From Toxotes chatareus (taxonomy: Eukaryota; Chordata; Actinopteri; Toxotidae), in assembly GCA_016801885.1 (NCBI GenBank), contig CM028893.1, positions 6,337,950-6,401,949 on the forward strand: a DNA stretch of 64,000 nucleotides. Direction: 5' to 3'. The translations under genes and the position numbers were made by a program. Positions within the stretch are counted from its first letter, which is position 1, and every line of letters starts with the position of its first letter. The notes under the pieces were generated by a model. That model was not told the DNA's origin, did not search any database, and was given only the letters and a program-made list of their open reading frames with translations. Shown piece by piece: positions 13,045 to 28,398 of the stretch.

Positions 13045-16000
13045 ATGTCGGCGGAAAGATTTGAGAAAAAGAAGACGATAGACCTGAGGAAGAAGCACAT
13101 TGGGTAAGATAACTGACTTTTAATACGCCACAAAGTTTCCACAGAGGATGAGAGTTGCTGAAGTTAGTTTCTCCTGAAATCCGTATTTTACTGAAAACAG
13201 GAAACAGAATGTTCTCCTGCAAACTTAAATTTGTTTTCTAGACTTCTCTCTAGAGATACATATTAAATAGAAACTTTTTATACTGAAACAAACAACAAAC
13301 CAGATATTATTTAGGTATGTTTTTAATGACTTAATACATTAGTAGCTAAGGAATTAATTCAGTCAGTTGTGTGCACTGTAATGTATTACAGTACAGTTAC
13401 TTCTGAACTGTCCTGCTGTGCCCATGACTCATGACATAATTTTATTACCTACTAAGCAACATAAAAACTGTTAAACCAGAGAGAAGGGCACACTTTGTAC
13501 ACATGCCGGTTTTAATTTGAACTCCTCTGCAGGCCTTCTTGTAAGATTTTCTTCAGCCATGACCCTCTGAAGATAGTGCGAGCCAAAGGCCAGTACATGT
13601 ATGATGAAAAAGGACATCGCTACTTGGATTGCATCAACAATGTGGCTCATGGTAAACACACACATGCACACACAACGCAACATGAATGCAGATTTCATTT
13701 TAAACCATTTTTATATCATCACCTCCATCAGAAATTGAAAAACTACCATCATTCAAATGTAGAATCAAAGTTAGAGGTGTTATGTTACAGGACTGGCTTT
13801 ACAAAGCTGACATGCAGAGACAGGAATGTAAAACACAATGTCTCCTGGTCGCCCACATTTAATACTCTTTAATTTCAGCATATAGCCTCTAGTTATGTGC
13901 CTTTAATATCAGTTGTCTTGGTGTGTTTTCTTCTGACCTCAAATTATAGCCAGATTCACTGTAAAGCATGTTCCTGTCCCGAACACGAGGGCCAGTTCCA
14001 ATCCTGTGTGCATCCTTTCTTCTGTTTCTCAGTGGGCCACTGTCACCCGGATGTGGTGAAGGCAGGAGCTGAGCAGATGAAACTACTTAACACCAACTCA
14101 CGTTTCTTGCATGACAACCTTGTACTTTACGCCCAGAGGCTGCAGGCCACACTGCCCGACAAGCTGTCTGTGTGCTACTTTGTCAACTCTGGGTATGTCT
14201 GCATTTTCTGGCACTCTTAAAACAACAAAAACAACATGAAGGAAGATTAGTCAGACATATATATGTTTTTTGGGTGTGGATCAGTGAGGATAATTAAAGA
14301 GTTGCTGGAGACTAATTGACTGACAGATGTAATTAGCCTTTTGCTTCATGTTTCATATGTTCTGAACTGTAGCCTGAGGTAGACTATCAGCATGAGGAGC
14401 AGTAAAGGTTGCTCTGAAGCACAGTTCATTGTAAGTTATAAGACAATAGGGTCTAAACATGAATATCTATCAGGTTTACTGTAATCAAGGGAAAACAACT
14501 AACATTTTTAGCAAGCAGTCGTCTAGTAAACTGGTATTTCAGGTGTAATACTGAGCCTAAACAAGGAACCTTAACACCATGTTGAAAGCTAAAAGTGAAC
14601 GTCCCACATCAATATTCCTATTGTCTAATGTCTAGTCCTCCAAACAAAGGAAATATAGCATAATATAATACAGAATAAACATTGTTAGCTTTGACACAGA
14701 CATCCTTATACTGTTAGTCATCAAACTGGACCAGTCTGGCATGGTTACTTATTGACACCACTTGCTGCAGTTCTGCTGCAGCGGGAACAGGAATTATCAG
14801 GTCTAGGGTAATAATGTTATACATAATGATCCATATACACTCAATACCAGACAGAGTATTTATCAGTCACAGGGAAATAAACGCCTTTAGAGAAGTTATA
14901 AAGATGACAAAACTAATCAAAGGTTTTTGAAGGTCTGTTCAAGAGCACAAAAGTGCACTTGGGTGCAATCTGATTGCACACTGAAGACAAGGGGACAACA
15001 TGTCCACTTATCCAAATATGAGGTGTGTTGTTTTTGGTTTGGGTTCCACATAAGAAAAATCATAATATGACAGCATGCAACAAAATTTTACACAATATTG
15101 CAGTTTCAACTTAGTGGCGACAGTTTGGCGAAGGCGCTTTCCAGTTTAAACTTGACAGTACCCCCATGCACAAAGCCAGGTCCATAAAGAAATGGTTTAC
15201 CACATTTTGGTGTGGAAGAACTTGAACTTCCTGCACAGAGCCCTGATTTCAACCCAACACACTTGGTATGAACTGGAACACAAGGCTTTGTCACCCACCA
15301 TCAGTGCCCAACCTCACTTATGTTCTAAATGGGAGCAAATCCCTGCAGCCAGGTTCTAAAATCTTGTGAAAAAGACTCGCCAGAAGACGCGGTCAAAGCA
15401 GGAAAAACTAGCAAATGGGATGATGCATGATTATTTCATTATTAATCAGCTGAAGTTAGATTTTAACTCTTATTTTAATGACCAGTATTAATAAATAGGC
15501 GTCACCTCATATGCTGTTATACTGTAATGGAAAGCAAAACATGAAAATGTGTGTGTCTAACGTGCAAGCGATATCCATGGCTTCACCTGTGTATTTTGTG
15601 GTGACTGAGTAACTCAAAGTAACCCTTGCCCCTTTGAACTTCAGCTCAGAAGCCAATGACCTGGCCCTTCGACTAGCACGGCAGTACAGAGGCCACAAAG
15701 ACATCATCACGTTGGACAAGTAAGTGCTTCTGCCCGATGATTGTTCGAAAACACCTGGTGCTGTGCCAGACCTCATGATAGTGAGGGGTGAAAGTCCTTT
15801 GATTTAGTGATTTTTCTATAATATTACACTTACAGCTTTGTCATCATATATCCAATAGTAATTTTAATAGTCCATGTGAACTGACTGATTTGGTCCGTGG
15901 TCTGTGTTTCCTTTGTTTGCAGTGCGTACCACGGCCACGTCTCATCGCTCATTGACATCAGTCCGTATAAGTTCCACCAGCTGTCAGACGCTGAGCAGAA

Positions 16001-19000
16001 TCAATTTGTGCATGTGGTGAGTGCTTTTTCTCCCCCTGTCTGCCTGCCTGCACACTATTAAAAAACCATGACTCAACTTGCTCTTCTGGGCTTTGGCAGG
16101 CTACTGAGTATTCACACCACAGAGGCATAAAATACAAGTACTACTTACTACAAATTCAACAGGGCAAGATGTAACCAAAGAGCTTTTGAAGGGAGGCATT
16201 TTACTGTTGGTGTCAGGGGCAAAAGTTTTAGTTTTCCCCTGAAAACACTTTCTTAATCACAGAGGACAGAGATAGCTGTAGCAATACAGCTGACAGGCAT
16301 GTTATTATTTACCAAACAGCCTGATCCTACTGTGGTGCTTAGAGGAGCATTTCAAAAAACGCACCAGCAGCTGCTGCACAACCATTAATTTAGATTCCTC
16401 TCAATTAAAAGTGTAAAGCACACAGCTACCTGCACAGTCTGTGTAATTCTACCTAAACTGTGCTTTGTTGAATCAGTGTAATTAGAAATCATGCGTTGCA
16501 ATGTCAGTGTTCTGTTAACTGCCTCATGTTTAGGAAATTAGTTTCTGCTCTTGCTATTAGGCATTTGATTAATCTTCATGTTACTCCACATTATGTTTTG
16601 TTAGTAATCCAGTATTAAAGTATTAGCATGAAAGGACAATTCAGCACTTTAAATATTGGTCTAAGTGCTACCCCCTTAATGATGCCATCAGGGGGATATT
16701 TGGAGTGTGGCCTGACTCACTATTTGTTCAGTTATATGTTGGGAGCAGTTCGTAAGATGAGAGCATTTAATATCTAACTAACAGGAAAGGTCTAATGAAA
16801 GATGCTAGTGAGTCCCGTGATGAGAGTTGAAGTCCCCTGCCTTCATGTAAGTGCAATACTAAATTATTGGACTCCTTTTTTCCTCCCAAATGATATTTGA
16901 CCACTAAACTTTTTTGTATGCTCTTATTTATGACAACTTTGAAGATAAAAAACCATAGAAACTGTGTAGTGAATAAAAAGAGACAGTAAAATATACTGTA
17001 TGTCCTGAGCCCTCACTGCTTTGTAGTTCTGTGTATACGGCCCTGTTCCTTCATATCATTAGTGTACTTTGACATGGCAGCTTGTGGAATACCCAGCTCT
17101 AGTGTTACATGCCAAAGGTGGGGCAAGTCTGTCAGTTTCGCCAGCTTGCATATTTTATTCATGATCCCCAGACACTAAGGAATCAAGCTGCGGCTCAGAT
17201 GTTGGGCGTTGAGGTCTTTGTTTACCCCTTCATGAAAAGATAAGAAAATTCTTGCTCTCAGTAATTTACTTGGCAGCTCTCAAAACAGCTACGTCTGCTT
17301 ATCACATATGCTCACATAAATCTTCAGACGCACACAAGCCTAAATGGAAGAGTAAAGCCAAATGTTCGAACATATGCTGGACCAAAATGTTAAACATAAA
17401 CATGCAAGACAGATAAGTTAGAGGGAGTTATGTTACATTCATACTCCACAAACTTGATTAATTTCATGGAACGCTATGTGAGAACAGTCAAATATTTTTA
17501 GACAGATTTGAGGCTGCTAACATTTTTCATGTCAAAAATCAAAATTCACCCAAAGCATCATTTTTCATTGTGAATGCGCTGCACTCTGTAGAACTGGGAT
17601 GAAGCCTTGCTCTGTGAATCTGCTTTAACAATCATCTCAACCTCTTGCCTCCTAAACAGGCTCCGAGCCCAGATGTGTACAGAGGCAAATACAGAGCAGA
17701 CCATCCTGATCCTGCAACAGCATATGCGGATGAAGTCAAAAATATAATAGACAACGTCCACAACAAAGGAAGCAAGGTACAGTTTGTATCTAATCTCACT
17801 GTCTTATCAAATGTCACTCGAAGTGAGATCAACCTTACACTGCAGGATAATCTCAGGAATGTGTTTAACATACGGCTACATGCATGTTACTAAATATTGC
17901 TCCCTCATATAAAACATACAACTGTGCACTTTTTTCAAGTGAAGACACTGCCAAGAATGAGTTTACCAGTCTGGCTTTAGATTCATTGACCTGACCTGTT
18001 TTTTCTCTTGCACAGGTTGCTGCTTTTATTGCAGAATCATTGCAGAGCTGTGGCGGGCAGGTCATTCCCCCCAAGGGCTACTTCCAGCAAGTGGCAGCGT
18101 ATGTACCCAAGAGATTCATTCACGTTCAAATGTAGCACCTCAAAGTGCTTTTTAAACTAAGCACAATTTTGCATTAAAAAAAATTACACACCCCAGAATA
18201 TCATGTCTAGCAGCTGCAACATAATACAAAATATTAATGAATGTAATTAAAATAAGATAATATGGCTTTTACCTAATTGGGTAACTGATTATCTGAGTCC
18301 ACCTGCACACCCCTTGATTTTGCTGCCCCTCCACAGGCACGTCCGAAAGGCCGGGGGCGTTTTCATCGCTGATGAGGTCCAAGTGGGTTTTGGTCGCGTT
18401 GGCACCCACTTCTGGGCCTTCCAGCTTCAGGGAGAGGACTTTGTGCCTGACATTGTCACCATGGGAAAGCCTATTGGCAACGGTCACCCCATGTCATGCG
18501 TGGTGACGACAAGAGAGGTGGCAGAGGCCTTCATGTCATCTGGAATGGAGTATTTCAATACAGTAAGAGGACTAAAATGAAATCTATAAGTAAAAAGTAC
18601 ATTTTTAATGACCTTTTTTTCAGTTATTATTTTAAAGGAATTATAAGAATTGGCAAATAACAAAGGCAGACTACAGAGGACACATCATATGATCTTTGCT
18701 CTCTGTCTCAAGTTGACCAGAAATGGCACTGACCTAACCTCATCCTTGACATAAAGTTCTAGCCCACATTTGCAAAGCATATCAACACATCTGTTTTCCA
18801 CATTATGGGGAAGAAAACACTCTGTTCAAGCCAGCTTTTTTTTTTCATTCACATTCTCCGATTACAGTTATTTCCTGTGAAAGAAAAAGTAAGACTCCTC
18901 ACTTGTCATTATTGAATGTATTCTCGGTTTGTTGCAGTTTAGATTTCTTCCATTCACACAAAATACAGTACTTAAGATGAGTGTGTTGGAGAAATGATTT

Positions 19001-21171
19001 GTCTTTTGGTCTGTGATCTGTTAAACACAAAAAACACTACGCTGACTCTAAGATAATGGAGGTTTGTAATTATTTAATACATCAAACTGCTTTTTGGCCG
19101 CGCTCTCAGTATACATAATATCCTGATGATTTCCCGGGTGGTGTGAACCTAACCTCGGTGTAATCTTTCCTCTCTGTGTGGGTTTTAAATTTCTCAGTTT
19201 GGCGGTAACCCAGTGTCGTGTGCCATCGGTCTGGCCGTCCTAGACGTGATTGTGAAAGAGGATCTCCAGGGTAATGCACTGCGTGTGGGGCGATACCTGG
19301 CCAATCTGCTGGAAAAGCAGAAAGAGAGGCATCCACTGGTTGGAGACATCAGGTGACATGCAATTCAGTGACTGGACAATGAAACATACAGTATTTGTGG
19401 CGTCAACTGTTTCCAGTGACTAAACACTGTGGTTGTCAAAAATTTTAACATAAAAAGCTTAGTTTTTGGTATATATCTTCATGATCCATGATAATATATA
19501 TGGAGAGAGCACGTGTTTCTGAGATCACTGAAACAAATGGTGTCCCATCATGCAGGGGTTGTGGCCTCTTTGTTGGCGTGGAGCTCGTGAGGGACAGGTT
19601 GAAGCTCACTCCTGCTACAGCAGAGGCTCAAGAAGTCATATATAAGTAAGTGTAAGTGTGAGAACTCAGATTAAAGTTTGATGTCATGTTACTAATTCAG
19701 CATTACGCAGCATTTTATGCATTCTCCAGCCTCAGTGATGAAAACTACAATTATGCTTCCACAACCATATCTTACCACAAACAGGCAATATCCTAAACAC
19801 AGAGTTCCACTGGTGTTACGACAGCATTGAAGAACACTAATCTCGTGTCTCACAGAAGGGATAATAAAGTGAGATAGTGCAAACTGCATCACATGCACTT
19901 TTGTGTATGATATATGGGAGTGAGAACTCATTATAGCTTCCTCCTCTAAATCTATTAATCATATTTCATGTTCACAAAGCGTTTCATGTGCAGCCTCTGA
20001 GAACACAAAGCTGCATATGATGCCATTTGTGATTATTATCATGACCTCAAACAATCTGAGTTGAACCTGAGATTTTACAGAATATTATTGAAACATGACC
20101 GATAACGCACATTTATCAATATCAGACATTAGATTAAGGTTCAGTATCACCTGTTACAGTTTTAAGTGCAATGGGCTTTTTTCACAGCAGACATTTTGAC
20201 TGATATTTTGTCCCAGCAGGAAAAACGCAGGTGTAATTAATAACACTCATTAAAGCTGAATCCACTGAAGTGTGTCTGCTATAGTGCGTGCTGGCTCACT
20301 GCCCATGCTCACTGGACACTTGCATGGAACAGAGCCATCGTTAGTGTTATTAGTTCCACCTGTGCTCTTCCTGCTGTGACAAGTCAACATATCTACTGGG
20401 AAAAGGGCATTTTAAGTTACTCAGCTACTTTATTTAAACTTGTAAATGTCTACAGAGTGCAAAACCATTTATATTTCGTCCCAGGCTAAAGGAACAGCGC
20501 ATCCTTCTTAGTGCTGACGGACCTCATCGCAACGTGCTCAAATTTAAACCCCCCATGTGCTTCACTACGGAGGACGCTGACCATGTGGTGGAGAAAATCG
20601 ACCACATTCTCACGGGTACTTAACGTTTCCCCATCAGTGTTTTCTCTGTGGTGTTGTCAGTTGCTGGAACACGTCAGCGTCTTTCTGGCTTGTGCATTAT
20701 TTAAAAAGATCAAGGTGTGTAATGTATCGCTGAAAGAGCTTTCGGTCATGTGTGTTATTGTGTCTGTGTTTCCAGAACTCGAGGAAGCATTAGGCTTGAA
20801 GTTGCCCAACATAGTGAAGACAGAGAATGAACGCAATAAAAGAAAGGTAAGTGTGACTTTGCTGCATATCAAAACACACTCTTTCTAGTTTTTTGGACCA
20901 AAACATCTATTAAATCTTATCATGTCTTTGCATGCGGAGGGCAAATTAAAAAAGAAAAATTACAGCTGTGCGTTTTTCTGCAAAAAGTACAAAGGATCTC
21001 TAAATTTCCAAACTTTTGAGTTTTGTTGATATTTATTTCAACTTTATCTGTTCACAATTGCATCTCAAGCTGCCGACTGATGAAAATGGACACCAGTATC
21101 ACAGTGGTTTAGTGCACAGCAAAGGAAGCAGTCAAGGAGTTCCTCAACAAACCAAACACCTCAAGACATAA
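13045..21171 (+). CDS. etnppl: Ethanolamine-phosphate phospho-lyase (complete, 13 coding exons)
   Basis: A PLP-dependent class-III aminotransferase-fold lyase that converts phosphoethanolamine to acetaldehyde, ammonia and phosphate, in phospholipid head-group catabolism. Exons: 13045-13103, 13533-13651, 14033-14192, 15645-15719, 15923-16016, 17660-17776, 18016-18098, 18337-18562, 19198-19352, 19556-19645, 20485-20615, 20776-20846, 21070-21171. They join in frame to 493 residues, close to the human 499. Visible landmarks are GSEAND at residues 113-118 (cofactor phosphate region), ADEVQVGFGR with Asp248 for the pyridine nitrogen, and TMGKP with Lys280 as the Schiff-base lysine. The start MSAERFEKKK is chosen by the TATA box, the CDS opening in exon 1 and the family-like N-terminus (DLRKKHIGPSCKIFF). 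The C-terminus ends HLKT, like the human RLKT. Hydroxylysine-phosphate lyase (phykpl) is the close paralogue; the neighbours favour etnppl. Confidence 0.95.
14193..15644 (+). other. etnppl: etnppl intron 3
   Basis: A 1.45-kb intron. Its distal half carries a decayed Tc1/mariner fragment, annotated separately. No additional exon was seen in the remainder. Confidence 0.75.
15135..15425 (+). mobile_element. Tc1/mariner transposase relic inside etnppl intron
   Basis: Read on the plus strand, with several stops and shifts, the segment gives pieces such as TVPPCTKPGP, FGVEEL and PAQSPDFNP, then a block resembling the conserved tail of fish Tc1-like transposases (the family has PAQSPDLNP followed by IEHLWDELE). 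The DDE region is broken: the expected WDEL tract reads with stops. This is a dead 3' fragment; I did not identify terminal inverted repeats. Confidence 0.7.
16017..17659 (+). other. etnppl: etnppl intron 5, no features seen
   Basis: A 1.6-kb intron of ordinary AT-rich sequence. I see no exon, RNA gene or recognisable repeat in it. Confidence 0.6.
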
Positions 21172-21631
21172 AGCTTCTCATGAACTCAACACTTTCTCTT
21201 TCACATAGTTAAAGAACTGATAACACATCGTAAATTTTGGAGGTGACAGAATTCTGGGGGAAAAGTGCTTTAGCATTTAACCTAATGAAAAATGTTTTAT
21301 ATCAATAATATAATAATGTACTGTACATGTATGGGATTGCAGTGTTTTCTCAGGTATTATTTTTAATTAAACAAAGGAATCAAAACACTTGTTTAGCATA
21401 CATGTTTAATACAATTTTACTTTGGTGCTAAAACTTCCTCTAATTGTGCAGGTTACGGTGCTGCATGAGCTGTGTATTTTTATTTAAATTTTTGCTAACA
21501 TTCACTTGATTATGATCATCAGGGAGTCATAATTTTTATAAATCAAAATGTGTATATGTATATAAATCATGTGACGGTGTCTCAGTGTTGCTTTTGCATT
21601 AAAATTGCAGTGAGTCAGTCACGTTGCGTTA

Positions 21632-21637
21632 AATAAA
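21632..21637 (+). promoter_or_regulatory. etnppl: Candidate polyadenylation signal of etnppl
   Basis: AATAAA about 460 bases after the stop codon, implying a 3' UTR near 480 nt. An ATTAAA lies about 35 bases upstream. The neighbouring ostc transcript arrives from the other strand, so this is a tail-to-tail pair with about 0.9 kb between the proposed ends. Confidence 0.5.
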
Positions 21638-22486
21638 ATACTGAGACATTCTAACCTTGACTTCTGCCTTCATGGAGGATCAGCTTGAATCAAGTGCATG
21701 TGGAATATATGTGAAAGCAACAGCCATTCTGAGTACAGGCCTCCTATCTTATTCTGCTCTGCCTCAACCAAACAAACATGGACACTGTTTGACAAGTCTG
21801 CAATTATTTACCAAAGTTCCCATGTTTTTTATTAACAGAGACTGGATGTGGTTCCCAAAAGCTATGAGTTTGTTACTTGTTAGAGTGCTCAGTCTGTGGA
21901 TTTAAATGTGTGTTTTAATAAGAACATAATGCTATTAATGGACTTCAGTGATGTTTGAGGCTTGTAGATACTGCACTTGATGATGGCTGATATTTCCCTT
22001 TCTTTATATCTAAAGATGATGTAATTCCATTACTTCAATTCTTGCATGGGCTCATTCCAGTGCCCGTGATTTTATTCTGAGGTTAAAAATGCAGACTAAA
22101 AACCCCTAGTCATTTCTAATGTGAAATTTGAACCGCCCTTAAATATAGAAAGCAGTAATGATTACCATGACCAATTTATTTCCATCAAAACATTTTCCTG
22201 TCTGAAAGCTCTGACTCTGAGGCTCTCCTTACTGTCCAGTGTTGTCTTGTTGATGGCTCTATGACGCCACCTTCTGGAGGGTAAATTACATTGCTTATGT
22301 AGAATCCAAATTTCCCAGTTAACTGTATGCAAACAGTCCCTGGTATAGGTTAACTGTATCCCTTCCAACAGATTCATGTTACTCTTTGTCCAGTTTTGTT
22401 CTTGTTACGTGGAATTAAACCTCTGCAGTAGAGATAAATATGTTTATATGTACATACATGACTGCAAAGAGCTCTGAAAAGGAAGA

Positions 22487-22492
22487 TTTATT
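22487..22492 (-). promoter_or_regulatory. ostc: Candidate polyadenylation signal of ostc
   Basis: TTTATT on the plus strand, i.e. AATAAA on the ostc strand, about 660 bases past the stop. A further TTTATT lies near 22175. Confidence 0.45.
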
Positions 22493-23151
22493 TTATAACC
22501 TTGTACAAAAATGCAACTGTGACGCTTCAAGGCTTTCTCATCGACTTTTTAACAAAAACACAACTTGCACATTATTCGGACCCTCCATTACATGATTCAC
22601 ACAGTGCTAATCTTGATTTCAAAGCAATGGTTCCATCCCAACAGTATCCAGTAACTTCCTTACATCCTTTTTCTTCTCCAGTGACTGAGACATATTTCAC
22701 CCACTGAAATGTACTTTGAGTTTCTCAGTGAAGTGAAATTAATAATTAATTTTGCAGTTTTCCTTGTTTTGTCAAGGAAATAGGACAAAATTGGTAATGA
22801 TGATGATGTACCAGTACGTGAGGTCAATTTGGCAAAACAGGTAATGCATTAGTGTTAGATCTAACCTGATAAGAAGAGGTCTGCAAAAGAGACAATTTGC
22901 TGAACTAATTTGTTTGGATCACTGGAGAAAAGAGGACAGGAAGTCACTGAACACTGATGAGACACAGCCAGTGATAGACTGTCAGTGCAGCCGAGTCTAA
23001 TTTCTTCAGCAAGGTCAGTGCTTTCAGTCCTTAATGGTTGTTTATATCAAAAGCTTGAGTTTAACCATAATTTTATCTGAACTCCTGTTGGGCCCCCCCA
23101 CATATTTGTCATATGTCCATCCGAATCTGTTGAAGTGTGCTGTCTGCATCT

Positions 23152-24165
23152 TTAGCCCATGAGGTATCCTCTGAAAAGACAAAAAGACATATTAGTAAAG
23201 ACAGTTACACAACAGCTCAAGCTTTTTTTAATTTTTAAATTGGTGGGAAACATGTTCAGACTTACGGCAGCTTCATGCGCATGAACACTCTGGCCATGAA
23301 GAAGCTGAGGAGGACGCTGACGAAACCGATGAAGAGCAACAGGAAGCGGTTGAGTTTGGGAATGTTTGGCGCATTGGAGCGGTCCAGGATTATAAAGCCC
23401 AGACCTCCCATTGTGAAGAGGAAACTGGAGGCCAGTCCTTCCATAATGTACTGGCCATTTACTCTGGAAAACAAATGTGACTGCATTAGCTATGCTTTAC
23501 TTGTGAAACTCATATTACTGCATCACTTGTATTGCTTTAAGTGTGTTGAGTTTTTTGAGATGCTTAATCCCACTGTGATATGATTGTCATACCTGTATGC
23601 CAAGAAGGCAACTGGCCGCTGGTGTCCATGCTCATCAGTCATTGAACCCACACTTGGTGGCTCTACAATAACATCGTAGATGATGCCTACAGTGTGGACA
23701 AAATGGTTTTGATTAGGCACCAATCAGACCACAACTCGGCTTAAACCTACTTTAGAAATTGATCTTCAAATACTGCTGATAGACAATATTCACTTCTGTC
23801 GCCTTTAGTGTTTGATGTTAGCATAGCAGGAGAGTTAGCCTCCCCTCTCGTATATTATTTGCGTACATACTAGAGCTAACGTTAGCAAGCTGACTTACAA
23901 ACGCAACCAAATCCCACAATATTTAACATTGCTTCGGCAGCACATGACGAGAATTGACACTAAATATTATAATGGTAAAGTTAGCACTCGAACCAGCTAG
24001 CTGTCCAGCGTTAGCTTAGCACTTACCTCCTGTGATGAGAAAGTAGGACACAATAACGACCGCGTACACAGTCATAGCCGACGGCATGTGCAGCCATGAC
24101 GGTTTCTTCAGTTTTATGTTTGGACATTCAAGCACAGAAAACGGTATGCTGTATAAAGTCTCCAT
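23152..24165 (-). CDS. ostc: Oligosaccharyltransferase complex subunit OSTC (complete, 4 exons)
   Basis: A small ER-membrane subunit specific to the STT3A-type oligosaccharyltransferase, helping dock the catalytic complex at the translocon for co-translational N-glycosylation. Exons on the minus strand in coding order: 24165-24027, 23686-23593, 23463-23266, 23170-23152. They join in frame to 149 residues, the same length as the human protein. The start METLYSIPF and end PGYLMG are both family-like. The conserved core includes VEPPSVGSMTDEHGHQRPVA and a GLASSFLFTMGG membrane segment. Three hydrophobic spans are expected near residues 33-53, 84-104 and 118-138. The first exon lies in a locally CpG-containing region, as expected of a housekeeping promoter. 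The gene runs tail to tail with etnppl and in the same direction as rpl34 upstream. Confidence 0.97.
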
Positions 24166-25120
24166 AGTTTGTAGAAATACTGCCTATCGCCGCAGTACAG
24201 CTGCTGCCGCCGGCTGAGATCCGTCTGTGCAGCGACTTTGTTGACGTGTCCCGGAAGTACATGTTTTTTTTTCCTCCAGTCTATTCGTTCCTCAGTGTTT
24301 GACTCATAGAGTTAATATTACTTTATTAAGCAGTAACGTCTAATTGATATTTATATATATGTTTTATATTGATATTTAGAGTTAATGCTTACACAGATTA
24401 ACTTTTGGTCCATAAAACTGGTTCTGACCTGACAGTTAGTTAATTAAGTGTTGGAAATGTCCAGTCACCTTCTCACTCCAATCTTCACTGTTTTCTTCCT
24501 GCTCTGATAATGACCAGATTATTGTGTGACCAAAACATTGTTGTTCCCACTTTGACTCATTTTGCATGAATATTGACTCAGTCCAGTGTAGTGTGTAAAT
24601 GATAATCCTGTGGTTAATACTCCATTTCCTTTTGTCAAATTCAAAGTAGCCTCAGATCTCTTTTCAGTAATAACTCTCTGCATCATTATAGCAATAAGTA
24701 ACCTTTCTCATGCTTTAATGTTGATTTCTCCCTATGCTGCAGATTTACAGAGTAATTTCTCCTAATGTAAATCAATGCCTAAAATCATGTGGTTATAGGA
24801 TAGTGCATCAGAAAAAAAAAAGTTGTACCATTACTTTTTAAATCTGCCCTGCATCTTTGAAACTTGCTGGTAGTCCTCCAAGCTGATGTAATTGAAAAAC
24901 CCTATTGTATTCACACAAATGTAAAACTGAATTCAAGAAGTGTTATGATCAATTTGATACCTACCATGTTAATAATGTCCTTCCACTTTAAAGTTGTAGG
25001 CTTTGCTCAACATACCTGTACTAAATAATAATTTAATCCTGATATGACTTTCAAAGATCAAACCAGTCATGGAACACCAAGACACTACAAATCACAGCAG
25101 GAAATGGATTTGTTTGTCAT
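24166..25120. other. Spacer between rpl34 3' end and ostc promoter
   Basis: About 0.95 kb. The part next to ostc (24166-24260) is GC/CpG richer and presumably holds the ostc promoter and 5' UTR. The rest is AT-rich and I see nothing coding in it. Confidence 0.55.
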
Positions 25121-25122
25121 TT

Positions 25123-25149
25123 TTTATTGTGGCAATACAAATACACATT

Positions 25150-25154
<5 letters not shown>
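25123..25154 (-). promoter_or_regulatory. rpl34: rpl34 polyadenylation signals, one overlapping the stop codon
   Basis: On the minus strand AATAAA occurs at 25154-25149, containing the TAA stop (25152-25150), and again at 25128-25123. The 3' UTR is therefore only a few tens of bases long, which is typical for ribosomal protein genes. Confidence 0.65.
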
Positions 25155-27317
<2,163 letters not shown>

Positions 27318-27742
27318 CTAGGATGCTAATCCTGCTAGCCATGCTACCGATGTTACTGCCCGAAATGTTTGTTACACTGACTATGCTGAGCGATACTAAT
27401 ATAAACATTAGCCTAACTTAATTTAATGGCCGTTTTATCTCAGAGCAATATTGTCTGCAGCTTAACAATATGTAAAAACACCAATTATCAACGCATTTGT
27501 TAGCTACAGCGAGTCTACCAGTCAGTTCAGTGTTGAGACAGCGGCCTCTCAGGGGCCAAAGAGCGGCATGATAAAAATGTCCCAAAAAACCCTCCATCTG
27601 CTTCAATTATCACATCGTCTTATACAGAGAGTTATTCTTAGTATTATCTTCACTTTAAATCGACCACATTTGCTTCTAAAACGTAGGATTGAAGTGGATT
27701 ATTAAACCATAATGTTTCAGAGGAAAGCAGGAGCCGCCATAC

Positions 27743-27773
27743 CTGCTGTCGCCGTAACCGGAAGAGGAAGGAA
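27743..27773 (-). promoter_or_regulatory. rpl34: rpl34 non-coding first exon with 5'-TOP tract
   Basis: On the minus strand a 14-base pyrimidine run (27773-27760) is followed by GGTTACGGCGACAGCAG and a gtatgg donor at 27742. A cytosine start inside such a run is the 5' terminal oligopyrimidine motif that places ribosomal protein mRNAs under mTOR/LARP1 control. The exact start (about 27771-27770) is inferred. Confidence 0.7.
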
Positions 27774-27840
27774 CCAGGCGCGTGTGAAAGGTTAAAGTTC
27801 CTCCATGCCGGCTGTTCCAGACTGCTGCTCCCTGCTTATT

Positions 27841-27854
27841 CCGCCCCCTGCTGG
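27841..27854 (-). promoter_or_regulatory. CTCF-like motif beside the rpl34 promoter
   Basis: The minus strand reads CCAGCAGGGGGCGG, a full match to the CTCF core consensus CCASYAGRKGGC as I know it. It lies about 70 bases upstream of the rpl34 start. Matched by eye; not scored. Confidence 0.5.
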
Positions 27855-28384
27855 TGCTTGGTTTTTACTACACACTGAGGCTGAGGTAAGACGGAGAATT
27901 TCCTTGCTGGAATCACAACAAATTAAGCAAAGACTGTTTAATCTAAATAACTAATGACGTGTGACAGATGAGGAAAAGTGATAAACCTCGATGGCACATA
28001 CTTTCTGAACAATGAACAAAATCTATTTGAAACAAATGGCAGACAGTAACCTAAATGTTAAAAAGTAAAATTATATTTTCTTAAGTATAATTTCATTTGA
28101 ATTAAAATGACACATGCTTATAAAAGTAACATATGCTTTCCGCCACTGATTAGTTTCAAGGCTCAATTACATACAGGCACACCTTGATGGATCAGGACCC
28201 AAATTAATGTGATAGGCTGCACCTGTGTTTTTCCTGCCTGACAAGTTAAAATGTTAAACATGAAAAATGTCTGTTAGGAGTTTATGCTGCCAAGTGCTCA
28301 ACTGTTCCCATCCATTTCTACAAGCAAGAAACAATGGAAGTGACTCCAAAAGGTATGTACTTTAAAGACAATGAGTAAGTTATA

Positions 28385-28398
28385 CAGTAGATGGCAGC
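28385..28398 (+). promoter_or_regulatory. CTCF-like motif, plus orientation
   Basis: The plus strand reads ACAGTAGATGGCAGC around 28384-28398, one mismatch from the CTCF core. It is oriented away from the motif at 27841. Confidence 0.3.

Larger units (their letters stand above)
21172..23151. other. Convergent 3' region between etnppl and ostc
   Basis: Contains the 3' UTRs of both genes and little else. A CTCF-like motif is at 22265-22277. Open frames here are short, lack splice context and match nothing I recognise. Confidence 0.6.

Noticed and set aside
220..21171. Alternative identity as col23a1 plus phykpl
   Set aside because: That paralogous pair exists at human 5q35, but ostc and rpl34 next door and the RLKT-like C-terminus indicate the 4q25 pair.
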